A stretch of 64,000 nucleotides of DNA from DATMER01 sp963844885 (GTDB lineage Bacteria > Acidobacteriota > Thermoanaerobaculia > Multivoradales > UBA5704). Positions 30,577-43,621 of the stretch are shown here, in pieces. The stretch's first letter is position 1, and each line of letters starts with the position of its first letter. The notes under the pieces are model-generated. The model searched no databases. It was not told the DNA's origin and saw only the letters and a program-made list of their open reading frames with translations. Position numbers and translations under genes: made by a program. The stretch lies in NCBI GenBank assembly GCA_963844885.1, contig CAWJQA010000006.1, positions 62,001 to 126,000 of the forward strand, given 5' to 3'.

Positions 30577-32703
30577 GTGACGCGGCTCTGGCGGCGCTGG
30601 CGGCTCTCGGTGATCCTTCCGCTCGTCGTCGGGTCGAGCCTGTCCGTCGTCCTCTACGTCTACGCAAGCCGCCGTGAGGACGAGTCCGTGCGCCGGGCGT
30701 TCGAGGAGCGCGCGCGGACGCTGGCCTCCGCCGTCCGGGTGAGCTGTGACGGCCACCTGGAAGTCCTCCTCTCCCTCAACGCCCTGTTCGCGAGCGTGCC
30801 GAAGGTCAGCTCGCAGGAGTTTGGCTGGTTCGTCTCCCAGGCCCTCAGCCGGCACCCGGGTATCCGTGGGCTGTCATGGAATCCCCGAATCGAGGCTTCG
30901 GACCGCGCACGGTTCGAAGCCGAGGCCGGAACCGGAATCACCGAGCTCGACGCGCAGGGGCGGCGCGTGGCGGCGGCCCCGCGGATCGAATACGTGGTGG
31001 TGCGCTACATCGAGCCGGCCTCGAACCAGAAACCCATGGGCCTCGACGTAGCTTCGGAGCCGGTCCGGCGCGAGGCCCTGGAACGTGCCCGCGACACCGG
31101 GCAGATCGTGGCCACGGGACCGATCCAGCTCGTCAACGAGGAGGGCGGCCAGCTCAACGTCCTGGTCTTCGCGCCGGTCTACGGAGTCGGCAGCGCGCCG
31201 AAGACCGTCGGGCAGCGCCGCCGGGAGATCCGCGGCTACACGACCGGGGCGTTCCGGCTCGGAGACCTGGTGGAGACCGCGCTCAGCAGACTGCCGCGCG
31301 ACGGGATCACGGTCGCCCTCTACGACGGCGACCTGGTGAATCCCCGGCTGCTGTATGCCGATCCCGAATGGGACCGGAGAGGAAACGAGCGCCGCCGGGT
31401 CCGGCGGGAGCGCTTCCTGTTCGCGGAGCGGCCGTGGGAGATCCGTGTCGCGTCGACGCAGACCGGCCTTGGAGGGTACGGCTCCTGGCGCGCTTTGTTG
31501 ATCCTCTTCGGCGGCCTCCTGTTCACCGGGCTGCTCGGTGCCTTCCTCCACGTCGTCACCTCCCGCGCGGCGCGGGTCCAGGAGCTGGTGAACTTCCGTA
31601 CCGCCCAGTTGCACGAAGAGCTCCAGGAGCGCCAGAGGGCCGAGGGCGTGGTGCGGATCGGCGAGGCCAGGAACCGGGCCATCCTCCGGCACATGCTCGG
31701 CGGCATGATCACTTTCGACGATCGGGGCCGGATCGAATCGGTGAATCCGGCGGGGGAAAAGATGTTCGGCTACCGCGAGGATGAGCTGGTCGGCGGCAGC
31801 GTCGCCCGTCTCCTCTCCGAATCCCCGGCCACCTCCCCGGAGGCTTGGCTGCGCGAGGTCCACAGGCAGTCGATCGGCCGGGTCACGGAATGGCAGGGAC
31901 GCCGCAAGTCCGGCGAGAGCTTCCCGGCGGAGTCGGCCCTGTTCGAATTCGCGACTCCCGAAGGGCGCCGTTTCGCCTGGAACTTCCAGGACATCTCGGA
32001 ACGGCGGGAGGTGGATCGCCTCAAGTCCGAGTTCGTCTCCACGGTGAGCCACGAGCTGCGCACGCCTCTCACCTCGATCCGCGGCTCCCTCGGGCTCCTG
32101 GCCTCCGGGGTCCTGGGCGATCTCTCGGCCCAGGTCCGCGATCTCCTACGGCTGGCGGAGCGCAACGCGGTCCGCCTCACCGCGCTGATCAACGACATCC
32201 TGGATTTCGAGCGCCTGGACAGTGGCCGGTTCGAGCTGAAGATCGCGGAGGTGGAGCTCCAATCGCTGTTCGAGCAGGCGCTCGAAGCGGTGCGCGCGGT
32301 GGCCCTCGAGCAGGGGATCTCCCTCGTCTGCCCGCCGACCGGGATCCGGCTGCAGGCCGACGCCGACCGGGTCGTCCAGGTTCTGATCAACCTGCTCTCC
32401 AACGCCCTCAAGTTCTCGCCGCCGGGCAGCGAGATCCGCGTCTGGGCCGAGCCGGGCGAGACGGGCATGGCGAGGCTCTACGTGAAAGATCAGGGACCGG
32501 GCATTCCCGAAGGCTACCACCAGCGGGTCTTCGAAAGGTTTGGCCAGGTGGAGACCACGGCCTACCGCGACAAGGGCGGGACCGGCCTGGGCCTCGCCAT
32601 CTGTAAGGCGATCGTGGAGCACCACGGAGGCCGCATCGGGGTCGAAAGCGAACCTGGGAAAGGGAGCACTTTCTGGGCCGAGCTGCCGATGGCGGCCTAC
32701 TAG
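30577..32703 (+). CDS. Hybrid-free sensor histidine kinase with CHASE and PAS domains
   Basis: A 708-residue membrane sensor. A first helix (LSVILPLVVGSSLSVVLYVY) is followed by a periplasmic CHASE domain (about 45-295, including RHPGIRGLSWNPRI), a second helix (LLILFGGLLFTGLLGAFLHVV), a coiled-coil linker, a PAS domain (about 365-475; DDRGRIESVNPAGEKMFGY) and the kinase core. HisKA is SEFVSTVSHELRTPLTSIRG, the N box NLLSNALKFSPPG, the G1 box DQGPGIP and the G2 box GGTGLGLAI. It responds to a small periplasmic ligand, unknown here. No response regulator gene is adjacent. GTG start at 30577. Confidence 0.92.
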   Translation: MTRLWRRWRLSVILPLVVGSSLSVVLYVYASRREDESVRRAFEERARTLASAVRVSCDGHLEVLLSLNALFASVPKVSSQEFGWFVSQALSRHPGIRGLSWNPRIEASDRARFEAEAGTGITELDAQGRRVAAAPRIEYVVVRYIEPASNQKPMGLDVASEPVRREALERARDTGQIVATGPIQLVNEEGGQLNVLVFAPVYGVGSAPKTVGQRRREIRGYTTGAFRLGDLVETALSRLPRDGITVALYDGDLVNPRLLYADPEWDRRGNERRRVRRERFLFAERPWEIRVASTQTGLGGYGSWRALLILFGGLLFTGLLGAFLHVVTSRAARVQELVNFRTAQLHEELQERQRAEGVVRIGEARNRAILRHMLGGMITFDDRGRIESVNPAGEKMFGYREDELVGGSVARLLSESPATSPEAWLREVHRQSIGRVTEWQGRRKSGESFPAESALFEFATPEGRRFAWNFQDISERREVDRLKSEFVSTVSHELRTPLTSIRGSLGLLASGVLGDLSAQVRDLLRLAERNAVRLTALINDILDFERLDSGRFELKIAEVELQSLFEQALEAVRAVALEQGISLVCPPTGIRLQADADRVVQVLINLLSNALKFSPPGSEIRVWAEPGETGMARLYVKDQGPGIPEGYHQRVFERFGQVETTAYRDKGGTGLGLAICKAIVEHHGGRIGVESEPGKGSTFWAELPMAAY

Positions 32704-33237
32704 CCGGATCGTTCACGCCGGACATCTGGCAAATCCCGACGTTCGGCCGCAAGCGGCGCGCCTTCGGCCAGCTCCGGCGCACGAGTGGCCAAGAGATGCC
32801 GGGTCTTGGGAAGCCCGGCGGGCTTCCGGCTGGAGCCGGCGCGGCTTCCGCCGAGCTTCGCGAGGGGCTGGCCGGGGCCGGCGGGCCGCTCGCCGGACCT
32901 GGCCGATGGTTGGGAGGACCGGCGGACGGCTCGCCGGAGCCGGCCGAAGACCGGCTGGAGATCTGGAACGCGCGCCGGTACTCGCGGAAGGCGCGCCGGC
33001 GTTGGGGAAGCGCGGGCCGGAGCCGGCCGAAGATCGGCTGGAGATCTGGAAAGGCTCGCCGACACTGGCGGAAGGCCCGCCAGAGCCGGCGGACCGCGGG
33101 CAAGTGTTGGGGAAACGCGGGCCGGTGTTGGGGAAACGTGAACCGGGGGCGGCCGAAGGCTGGCGCAGGCCCGCGAGAGCTCGGCTCGGTGAAGGGAGGA
33201 TCTTTGAAAGCTTACTGCCCAGGGCGTTGGGGGGGGC
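32704..33237. repeat. GC-rich degenerate tandem repeats, no gene
   Basis: A 534-bp stretch between the convergent kinase and RNase R genes. A 33-nt segment beginning GGAGCCGGCCGAAGA occurs at 32936-32968 and 33019-33051 with one mismatch, 83 bp apart. Around it GTTGGGGAA-CGCGGGCC is repeated four times in varied form (32994-33145). Open frames here are by-products of the repeats. I see no RNA gene. The sequence may have grown by slippage or repeat-element insertion. Confidence 0.6.
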
Positions 33238-35493
<2,256 letters not shown>

Positions 35494-35522
35494 TCGGTAT
35501 GTAGTCTCCCTAGAATCGCCGC

Positions 35523-35612
<90 letters not shown>

Positions 35613-35692
35613 ATCTTTCTCTCTCCCCATCCCAGACAGGAAGTCCTCCGTAGGCAGGCGCATCTCAGCGCGCCGCATCTTAGCGCGATTGG

Positions 35693-36613
35693 TCAGGCCG
35701 TGGCACTCAGAGCGGTCTCGACCGTCTCCGGGAGCGCTGCGGCGGTATCCACGACATGCATGACGTGGGCGGCCCGGGCGATCGAGGTCCAGGCGAGAGC
35801 CCGCAGCAGATCGCGGAAGCGCCCGGCGAATCCGAGACGGCCGGTCTCGTGGATGAAGCGGGCGAGGCCGGTGAGCCGGCCCGGCGTCGGCCGGCCCGAG
35901 ACCTCCCAGGGGTGGACGACGGCGACCGGGAGGCCTCCCGCATCGCGATGGTCGAGAGCGGCGAAGGCGATCCGCTCCGGGCTGGCAAGGCGGCCGGTCC
36001 AGCTCCCCGCCGGCAGCCGGAGGGGGCCGCCGAAGGTGAGCGGCGGGAACTCGAGCAGCTCCCGGTCCGCCCAGCTCAGGCGCGAGGCGAAGCGGGGGTT
36101 CGCGGTGCTGCCGGAGAACGGGCACGGCGCGAGCGAGCTGTCGTAGAGGAAGCCCGCCTCGGCCACCAGGGGGAGCCGCAAGTTGCCCAGGCTGCGCAGC
36201 GACCACTCCGGCGCGCGGAAGCCGGGCACGGGCCGGCCGAGGAGATCCTCCAGGAAACCCTTCGAGCGCCGAAGGTCGGCGGAGAACGCCCGTGGGGAGC
36301 GCTCGGTGGCGCGGAGATGGAGATAACCGTGGCTGCCGACCTCGTGGCCGGCTTCGGCGATGCGCCGCACGAGCCGCGGCTGCTGCTCAGCGACCTCGCC
36401 CAGGACGAAGAAGGTGGCGGTGCTGCCGGCCTCGGCCAGCATGTCCAGGACCGCGGGCAGCAGCCAGTCCAGCTCCTGTCGGAGCGGGGGCCTCTCCTCG
36501 GGCCGGACGTACCCCGGCACCAGGCACGTGTGATACCACTCCTCGACATCCACCGTCAGGGCACATCCGAACCGCCCGCTCAAGCGGGCGACCCTGGGCG
36601 CGTCCGGCGTCAT
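35693..36613 (-). CDS. Polysaccharide deacetylase (NodB-like, exopolysaccharide type)
   Basis: A 306-residue carbohydrate esterase family 4-like protein. The NodB domain shows CALTVDVEEWYH (catalytic Asp and metal Asp), TFFVLGEVAEQ, the zinc histidines in EVGSHGYLHL and GFRAPEWSL. The C-terminal part contains VVHPWEVSG, as in deacetylases from exopolysaccharide loci with a DUF3473-like tail. No signal peptide is obvious. It would remove N-acetyl groups from a sugar polymer or lipid-linked glycan. No polysaccharide cluster surrounds it. The C-terminal region is shorter and more divergent than in the EPS family. Confidence 0.88.
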   Translation of the reverse strand: MTPDAPRVARLSGRFGCALTVDVEEWYHTCLVPGYVRPEERPPLRQELDWLLPAVLDMLAEAGSTATFFVLGEVAEQQPRLVRRIAEAGHEVGSHGYLHLRATERSPRAFSADLRRSKGFLEDLLGRPVPGFRAPEWSLRSLGNLRLPLVAEAGFLYDSSLAPCPFSGSTANPRFASRLSWADRELLEFPPLTFGGPLRLPAGSWTGRLASPERIAFAALDHRDAGGLPVAVVHPWEVSGRPTPGRLTGLARFIHETGRLGFAGRFRDLLRALAWTSIARAAHVMHVVDTAAALPETVETALSATA

Positions 36614-36784
36614 GAAGCCTCCGTGCTGCCTGATTGAGCCCGGGGCTGCCTCCGGGGTACAGCAGGCAGAAAACGATGCATGTCGCGTGCCGCGGTGGCC
36701 GGAGAGGAGGTATCATGAGGAGGCGAGGAAACGCGTGTCGTTCCCGCCGGGCATGTGCCAGTCTTGCCGGGAGGTAAACCGAGT

Positions 36785-37348
36785 ATGGCCGTTGCGGAAA
36801 TCGAGCAGCACCTCTGGACGCGGAAGGAGTACGAGCGAATGGTCGCCAAGGGGCTGTTCGACCCCGAAGCGAAAGTCGAGCTCGTCGAGGGGGTCGTTTA
36901 CGACATGGCAGCACAAGGCAGTCTGCACACGACAGGAGTGACCCTTGTCTTGCAAGCGCTCTCCCGTCATTTCTCCGGGAACCCTGACATCCACATCCGG
37001 GTCCAGATGCCGCTCGCGCTCGGCCGCGACTCGGAGCCGGAGCCCGACGTGGCGGTGGTCGAGGGGGACGCCCGCGACTACGCCCGCAGCCATCCCACCA
37101 CGGCCCTCCTCGTGGTCGAGGTCGCGGACCAGTCCCTGAGTCACGACCGCAAGCGCAAGCTGCCGCTCTACGCCCGCGCGGGCGTCCCCGAAGCCTGGAT
37201 TTTGAACCTTCGGGAGCGGACTCTGGAGGTCTACCGCGAGCCGTCCGGCGGCCTCTACCGCAGCCGGACGGCGCTGGTCGACGAGGACACCGTCTCGCCG
37301 CTGGCGCGGCCGGAGGCGGTGATTTCGGTTGCGGACCTGTTGCCATGA
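36785..37348 (+). CDS. Uma2 family endonuclease-like protein
   Basis: A 187-residue PD-(D/E)XK-fold protein of the Uma2/DUF820 family. The core is VELVEGVVYDM, EPEPDVAVVEGD (Asp of the nuclease site), TALLVVEVADQSLSHDRKRKL with the ExK-like pair, and YARAGVPEAWILNLRERTLEVYR. GGAGG 10 nt before ATG 36785 sets the start. Uma2 proteins are abundant in Cyanobacteria, Chloroflexi and Acidobacteria; their biological role is poorly known. It overlaps the next gene by ATGA. Confidence 0.87.
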   Translation: MAVAEIEQHLWTRKEYERMVAKGLFDPEAKVELVEGVVYDMAAQGSLHTTGVTLVLQALSRHFSGNPDIHIRVQMPLALGRDSEPEPDVAVVEGDARDYARSHPTTALLVVEVADQSLSHDRKRKLPLYARAGVPEAWILNLRERTLEVYREPSGGLYRSRTALVDEDTVSPLARPEAVISVADLLP

Positions 37349-38478
37349 GCGCTTCTCGCCGGTCCGGCCTCATCGCCGTCGCTCTGCTTCTCCTCGCGTC
37401 TGGCGGAGCCTTCGGTCAGCGGCCTGGGGCCGGACAACCTGCCAGGCCCGAGGCGCTTCTCACCGAGATCAAGAACCTGGAGTCCGCGACTCACACGGAG
37501 ATGTCCCTCATGGTGGGGCTCATGGGGGCCTTCCTCGCGTTGGTGACGCTCGGCTTTGTGGTTCTCGGATTCTTCGGGTACCAGAGCATTCGCCAGGTCC
37601 ATGTCGAGACAAAGGAAATCAGAAGAGTCCGGAATCAAGCCGAGAATGTTCTGGCCGAGGCGAAAAGCACCGTCGCGAACGCGCAGCACGCATCGAGCCA
37701 GATCGAGCAGATGAGAGACGGCATGAAGGGGGCTTTCCGCAAGATCGATTCAGTCTTCGACGGCCTTCCGGAGATCGAGTCCCGCATCCTTGTCGGGGAG
37801 CCGGCTCCGGAGCTGCCTCCCGAGACGGTCATCGTCTTCGAGGACTGCGACTCCATCCTGTTGGTTTCCGACGCTCTGGGCCTCTTCTCCGGCACCGACG
37901 CAAATCCGGCTCGGGCACAGGCCTTTTTAAAGGTGGCGACCTACTGGAGGGTCGTGCGCCAGTTCGCGCGCGCCCAGGCTCGGCTGGAGCGGGCAGCCGC
38001 CCTCGCTCCAGCGGACGCTCGCGTTCGCCGCCACCTCGGCAAGAACCTACTCTTCTGGGAAACCGTCGAAGGCCACGAGCCGGAGATCAGGTCCCGGCGT
38101 CTGGCCAGAGCCGTCAAAGAGCTGGCTCTGGCCCATGCTCTTGAAGAGAACTGGCTGGTTCTGCATGACCTGGCCTTCGCTTACGACGAGTTGGGTGACT
38201 TCGACAAGGCTGTCAACCATTATACGGAGGCACGCAACCTTCACAGAACCGGGCTCGCTCAAGCGGAAGCTGAAGACTGGGACATCACCTATAATCTGGC
38301 CTGTTCTCTGGCCAAAGCTGAGCGCTTCGAGGAGACTCTCCTGGAGTTGGAGCCTCTACTCGGATTGAACGACAACTGGAAGGCCGTGGAAAAGGATCAG
38401 GATTTCAAGAAATTGAGAGACACTCCACCCTGGAGTGAGAGGCTCGAGGCCATGCTGAACAGGTTCAGGCCGGGCTGA
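37345..38478 (+). CDS. Membrane-anchored TPR protein of unknown function
   Basis: A 377-residue protein. A signal peptide (LIAVALLLLASGGAFG) or first helix, then a second membrane helix (LMGAFLALVTLGFVVLGFFGY, residues 55-75), a coiled-coil (VETKEIRRVRNQAENVLAEA) and from about 185 four TPR-like units (FLKVATYWRVVRQFARAQAR; LVLHDLAFAYDELGDFDKA; ITYNLACSLAKAERFEET). Base composition is slightly lower in GC than the neighbours. It is coupled by ATGA to the Uma2 gene, which may suggest joint acquisition. No catalytic motif is visible. Confidence 0.75.
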   Translation: MSASRRSGLIAVALLLLASGGAFGQRPGAGQPARPEALLTEIKNLESATHTEMSLMVGLMGAFLALVTLGFVVLGFFGYQSIRQVHVETKEIRRVRNQAENVLAEAKSTVANAQHASSQIEQMRDGMKGAFRKIDSVFDGLPEIESRILVGEPAPELPPETVIVFEDCDSILLVSDALGLFSGTDANPARAQAFLKVATYWRVVRQFARAQARLERAAALAPADARVRRHLGKNLLFWETVEGHEPEIRSRRLARAVKELALAHALEENWLVLHDLAFAYDELGDFDKAVNHYTEARNLHRTGLAQAEAEDWDITYNLACSLAKAERFEETLLELEPLLGLNDNWKAVEKDQDFKKLRDTPPWSERLEAMLNRFRPG

Positions 38479-38685
38479 GGTGGCCCGGCCTCTATCAGGT
38501 ACCCTTGAGCTTTCTCTGGAATTTCATGCGCTTTCCTCGTTGATCTGGACTGGAAGCTGGCGTTTTAGGGAGTCTATCCGCTCCTTCGCCCCGGAGTCAA
38601 TGTCCGTACAGCCCTGATAACGTCCGGCGGCCCCGGCTTCTTCCCGCAAGGCCGGAGGGTGAGGGTGCTTGTCTCCCGTCCGAGC

Positions 38686-38703
38686 TTGTGACATCCTTCA
38701 CAT
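38686..38703 (+). promoter_or_regulatory. Rex operator upstream of nuoA
   Basis: TTGTGACATCCTTCACAT matches the Rex consensus TTGTGA-N6-TCACAA at 11 of 12 fixed positions. It lies 57 bp before the nuoA start, and the last gene of the same operon encodes Rex. Rex binds when NADH is low relative to NAD+, so repression of complex I would be lifted when NADH rises. Confidence 0.78.
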
Positions 38704-38759
38704 GCCTTGGAGCGCGCTCCGGGCACCGCCTGTTCCATCAACCTTTTGGAGGAACCGCT

Positions 38760-39152
38760 TTGCCGGAGCAGTACTACCCTGTCCTGCTGATGCTGGGGAT
38801 CGCCATCGTGATGGCCGTGGTGATCCTGGGCCTGTCCCAGCTCATGGGGAAGCAGACCGGCGGACGCATGAAGGGCACGACCGTGGAGTCGGGCATGCCC
38901 CTCCTGGACCGCTCGCACAAGCGGATGTCGATCGCCTTCTTCCTCATCGCCATCGACTTCATCGTCTTCGACCTGGAGGCCGCCTTCCTCTACCCCTGGG
39001 CCCTCATCATGAGGGAGGGGGGCTGGCAGCTCTTCGCGGCCGTCATGGTCTTCTTCCTCCTGATCCTCGTCGGCTATGCCTACATCTGGCTCAAGGGCGG
39101 CCTGGACCTTGGACCGCAGCGCGAGATGCGGAAGGTGAGGAGCGCGCCGTGA
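38760..39152 (+). CDS. nuoA: NADH-quinone oxidoreductase subunit A
   Basis: A 130-residue membrane subunit of complex I with three helices (PVLLMLGIAIVMAVVILGL; FFLIAIDFIVFDLEAAFLYPWA; AAVMVFFLLILVGYAYIWLKG). The conserved acidic region FDLEAAFLYPW and YESG-like VESGMPL are present. The start is TTG at 38760, 7 nt after GGAGG. It opens the nuo cluster but is followed directly by nuoE, not nuoB. Confidence 0.93.
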   Translation: MPEQYYPVLLMLGIAIVMAVVILGLSQLMGKQTGGRMKGTTVESGMPLLDRSHKRMSIAFFLIAIDFIVFDLEAAFLYPWALIMREGGWQLFAAVMVFFLLILVGYAYIWLKGGLDLGPQREMRKVRSAP

Positions 39153-39661
39153 GCGTCAGCGAGCCCACCATCTCCGCTTCGTCCCTGTGGCCCGGCTGGA
39201 CCCCCGAGTCCCGCGACCGGCTCGCCGAGCTACGCACGCGCTACCCGACCACCGAGGCCGTGCTGCTGCCGGCGCTCCACATCGCCCAGGCCCTCTGCGG
39301 CGGCTGGCTGCCGGACGACGCCATCCAGGCGGTCGCCCGGGAGCTGGAGCTGCCCGAGTCCAAGGTCTACGGCGTCGTCACCTTCTACGACCTCTTCCAC
39401 CAGAACCCGGTCGGCCGCCACCGCATCCGCGTCTGCACCAACCTCTCGTGCCAGCTCCGTGGCGCCCAGGAGATCATGGGCGTGCTGAGCAAGGAGCTGG
39501 GCGTCGGCGAGGACGAGGTCACCCACGACGGCCGCTGCTCGTACGTTCACTTCGAGTGCCTCGGCTCGTGCGACACCGCGCCGATGATGATGGTCGACGA
39601 CGATTACCACGAGAGCCTCACTCCGGGACGGGTGAGGGACATCCTGAAAGGCCTCGAAGTA
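39149..39661 (+). CDS. nuoE: NADH-quinone oxidoreductase subunit E (in frame with nuoF)
   Basis: The 24-kDa [2Fe-2S] subunit of the NADH module, about 171 residues. The cluster Cys are in CTNLSCQLRG and CLGSCDTAP, with VYGVVTFYDLF upstream. GTG at 39149 overlaps the nuoA stop. No stop codon occurs before the nuoF ATG at 39662, so NuoE and NuoF read as one 520-plus-residue chain. A TAATG sequence at 39660-39664 would give a normal stop-start overlap if nuoE carried one extra or missing base, so the fusion may be an indel artefact. Confidence 0.9.
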
Positions 39662-40959
<1,298 letters not shown>

Positions 40960-40962
40960 AGA

Positions 40963-42570
40963 GTGCCCAAGCTCACGATCAACGACCGCACCGTCGAGGT
41001 GGCACCCGGCACGAACCTGATCGATGCCGGAGTCAAGGTCGGCGTCCAGATCCCGCACTACTGCTACCACCCGCGCCTGTCGGTGGTCGGGCAGTGCCGG
41101 ATGTGCCTGGTGGAGGTCTCGCAGAACGGCAAGAAGATGCCCAAGCTGCAGGCCGCCTGCTCCACCCCGGCCGGCGACAACATGGACGTCCGCACGGACA
41201 CGCCCGAGGTCCACGAGGCGCAGAAGGGGATGATGGAGTTCTTCCTCATCAACCACCCCCTCGACTGCCCGATCTGCGACCAGGCCGGCGAATGCGGGCT
41301 CCAGGACTACAGCTTCAAGCACGGCGTGCCCTACTCGCGGTTCAACTACGAGGACAAGCGGACGTACCCCGGCCGTGAGCGGATCCCCCTGGGGCCCAAC
41401 GTGATCCTCAACATGAACCGGTGCATCCAGTGTACCCGTTGCGTGCGCTTCACCCACGAGATCGCGAAGACCGGCGAGCTCGGGTTTTTCAATCGCGGCG
41501 CGCGCACGGAGATCGGCACCTTCCCGGGCAAGGAGCTGGACAATCCGCTCTCCACCTGCGTGGTGGACATCTGCCCGGTGGGCGCTCTGACCTCCACCCG
41601 CTTCCGCTTCGCCGAGCGCGTGTTCTACCTCGACAAGAAGCCGTCTATCTGCACGGGCTGCGACGTGGGCTGCAACATCACGGTCGAGCACCGGCGCGGG
41701 GACATCAAGCGCTACAAGCCGCGCTTCAACCCCGACGTGAACGACTACTGGATGTGCGACTACGGCCGCTCGACGTTCGAGCGCACCAAGAAGGTGCCGC
41801 GCCTGCGCACCTGCCGGGTGCGCGGCGAGCGCGGGATGGAGACGGCCGCCGGCTGGCCCACTGGCTGGAAAGAAGCGCTCGACGCCGTCTACAAACGCCT
41901 GCGCGAGCGCGTCGGCGTGACGGCCTTCCTCGGCTCCGGCTTCCTCACCAACGAAGAGGCCTGGCTCGCCGGCAAGCTGGCGGACTTCGCGGGCTCGTCT
42001 CACCGCTCCGTGCCGGTCGATTCCGGCGCCGGCTGGACCATCCCGAACCTTCAGGGTGGGCTGACCGGCGGCGAGCTCGCTCCGAACCGGCGCGGTGCCG
42101 AGATGCTCGGCCTCCAAGGTTCGAACGCTCCACACGCTCCAGATACCCCCGACGTGCTGGTGGTTCTCGACAGCGACTTCGGCAAGGACGCCTGGGACCC
42201 GGCCGCGGTCGAGCGGTTGCGCAAGGCGGGTTTCCTGGTGGTGATCGGCTGGGCCGATTCCCCGCTCGCCAAGGTGGCGGACGTGACCCTGCCCGTGGCC
42301 ACGCACGCCGAGAAGGACGGCACCTTCGTCAACCTCGAGCACCGGGTACAGCGCTTCAACGCCGCCTTCCCCGCTCCGGGCCAGGTGCGCTCCACGGTCG
42401 AGCTGCTCTCCGACCTCCTTTCCCGTTTCGACCCGAGTTGGGGCGGTCTCACCGCGGGGGCCGTGTTCGACCGGATCGCCGCCGAGGTGCCGGCCTTCAC
42501 CGGCCTCGCGTGGAGCACTCTGCCCGCCACCGGCGCGAGCCTTGCGGTGCCGCGCCAGGAGGTGGCCTAG
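40963..42570 (+). CDS. nuoG: NADH-quinone oxidoreductase subunit G
   Basis: The large Fe-S subunit of the NADH module, 535 residues, a short form. The N-terminal [2Fe-2S] ferredoxin domain has CYHPRLSVVGQCRMC, then LDCPICDQAGECGLQDY, the [4Fe-4S] Cys in CIQCTRCVRF and CPVGAL, and CTGCDVGCN of the molybdopterin-oxidoreductase-like part. The C-terminal domain (VLVVLDSDFGKDAWDP; LPVATHAEKDGTFVNLEHRVQ) is reduced. GTG start at 40963. It is uninterrupted, unlike nuoF and nuoH on its sides. Confidence 0.95.
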   Translation: MPKLTINDRTVEVAPGTNLIDAGVKVGVQIPHYCYHPRLSVVGQCRMCLVEVSQNGKKMPKLQAACSTPAGDNMDVRTDTPEVHEAQKGMMEFFLINHPLDCPICDQAGECGLQDYSFKHGVPYSRFNYEDKRTYPGRERIPLGPNVILNMNRCIQCTRCVRFTHEIAKTGELGFFNRGARTEIGTFPGKELDNPLSTCVVDICPVGALTSTRFRFAERVFYLDKKPSICTGCDVGCNITVEHRRGDIKRYKPRFNPDVNDYWMCDYGRSTFERTKKVPRLRTCRVRGERGMETAAGWPTGWKEALDAVYKRLRERVGVTAFLGSGFLTNEEAWLAGKLADFAGSSHRSVPVDSGAGWTIPNLQGGLTGGELAPNRRGAEMLGLQGSNAPHAPDTPDVLVVLDSDFGKDAWDPAAVERLRKAGFLVVIGWADSPLAKVADVTLPVATHAEKDGTFVNLEHRVQRFNAAFPAPGQVRSTVELLSDLLSRFDPSWGGLTAGAVFDRIAAEVPAFTGLAWSTLPATGASLAVPRQEVA

Positions 42571-43612
42571 ATGTCTCCGGACCTCACTCCGAACCTGAGT
42601 CCGAACCTGATTGCCACGGCGGTCAACATCGCCGTCATGCTCGGCTTCGTCCTGACCGTGGTGCCGGTCATGGTCTGGGTCGAGCGCCGCGGCAGCGCGC
42701 TCATGCAGGACCGCCCCGGCCCGAACCGCCTGGGACCGCTGGGCCTCATCCAGCCGATCGCGGACGCCCTCAAGTTCTTCTTCAAGGAAGACGTCACCCC
42801 GAATTCGGTGGACAAGCCGCTCTACCTGCTGGCGCCGGCCCTGGCCATCATGCCGGCCATGCTCACCATCTCGGTAATCCCCTTCGGGCCCGACCTGACG
42901 ATCGGCGGCCATACCTATCCGCTGATCGTCACCCCCGCTCCGGCCGGCGTGCTCCTCTTCCTGGCCCTGGCGAGCCTCGGCGTCTACTCGCTGGTGCTGG
43001 CGGGCTACGCCTCGAACAACAAGTTCTCCCTGATCGGCGCCATCCGCGCCTCGGCGCAAATGATCAGCTACGAGTTGGCGCTCACCCTGGCGGTGCTCTC
43101 GGTGGTGATCCCGGTCGGGCTCGTTCAACCTCGCGGACATCGTCGCCTACCAGCGCCAGCACGTCTGGATGTTCATCCCGCAGATCCTCGGCTTCGTCGT
43201 CTTCCTGATCGCTTCGTTCGCGGAGACCAACCGGCTGCCGTTCGACCTGCCCGAGGCCGAGTCCGAGCTGGTGGCCGGGTTCCACACCGAGTACAGCGCC
43301 ATGCGCTTCGCCTCCTTCTTCATGGGCGAGTACATGTCGATGACCAGCCTCTCGGCGCTCGGCGTGACCCTGTACTTCGGCGGCTGGAGCCTTCCCGGCG
43401 TCGACCTGCACGGCTGGCTCGGAGCGGTGGTGGGGCTCTCGGTGCTGGTCGCCAAGGTGGCGTTCTGCATGATGGTGTTCGTGTGGGTGCGCTGGACGTT
43501 CCCGCGGTTCCGCTACGACCAGCTCATGCGGCTCGGCTGGAAGGTGCTCCTGCCGATCGCCATCGTCAACCTGATCGCGGTCTCGGCGATGACCCTCGCC
43601 GGCTGGCTCTGA
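42571..43612 (+). CDS. nuoH: NADH-quinone oxidoreductase subunit H (one frameshift)
   Basis: The membrane subunit at the quinone site. Eight helices and the blocks ERRGSALMQDRPGPNRLGP, IRASAQMISYELAL, then ASFAETNRLPFDLPEAESEL and VAGFHTEYSAMRF are as in NuoH. A single +1 shift near 43122 splits the gene between VVIPVG and FNLADIVAYQRQ. The corrected length is about 347 residues. nuoI, which usually follows nuoH, is absent. Confidence 0.93.
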
Positions 43613-43621
43613 GGAGTCCCG

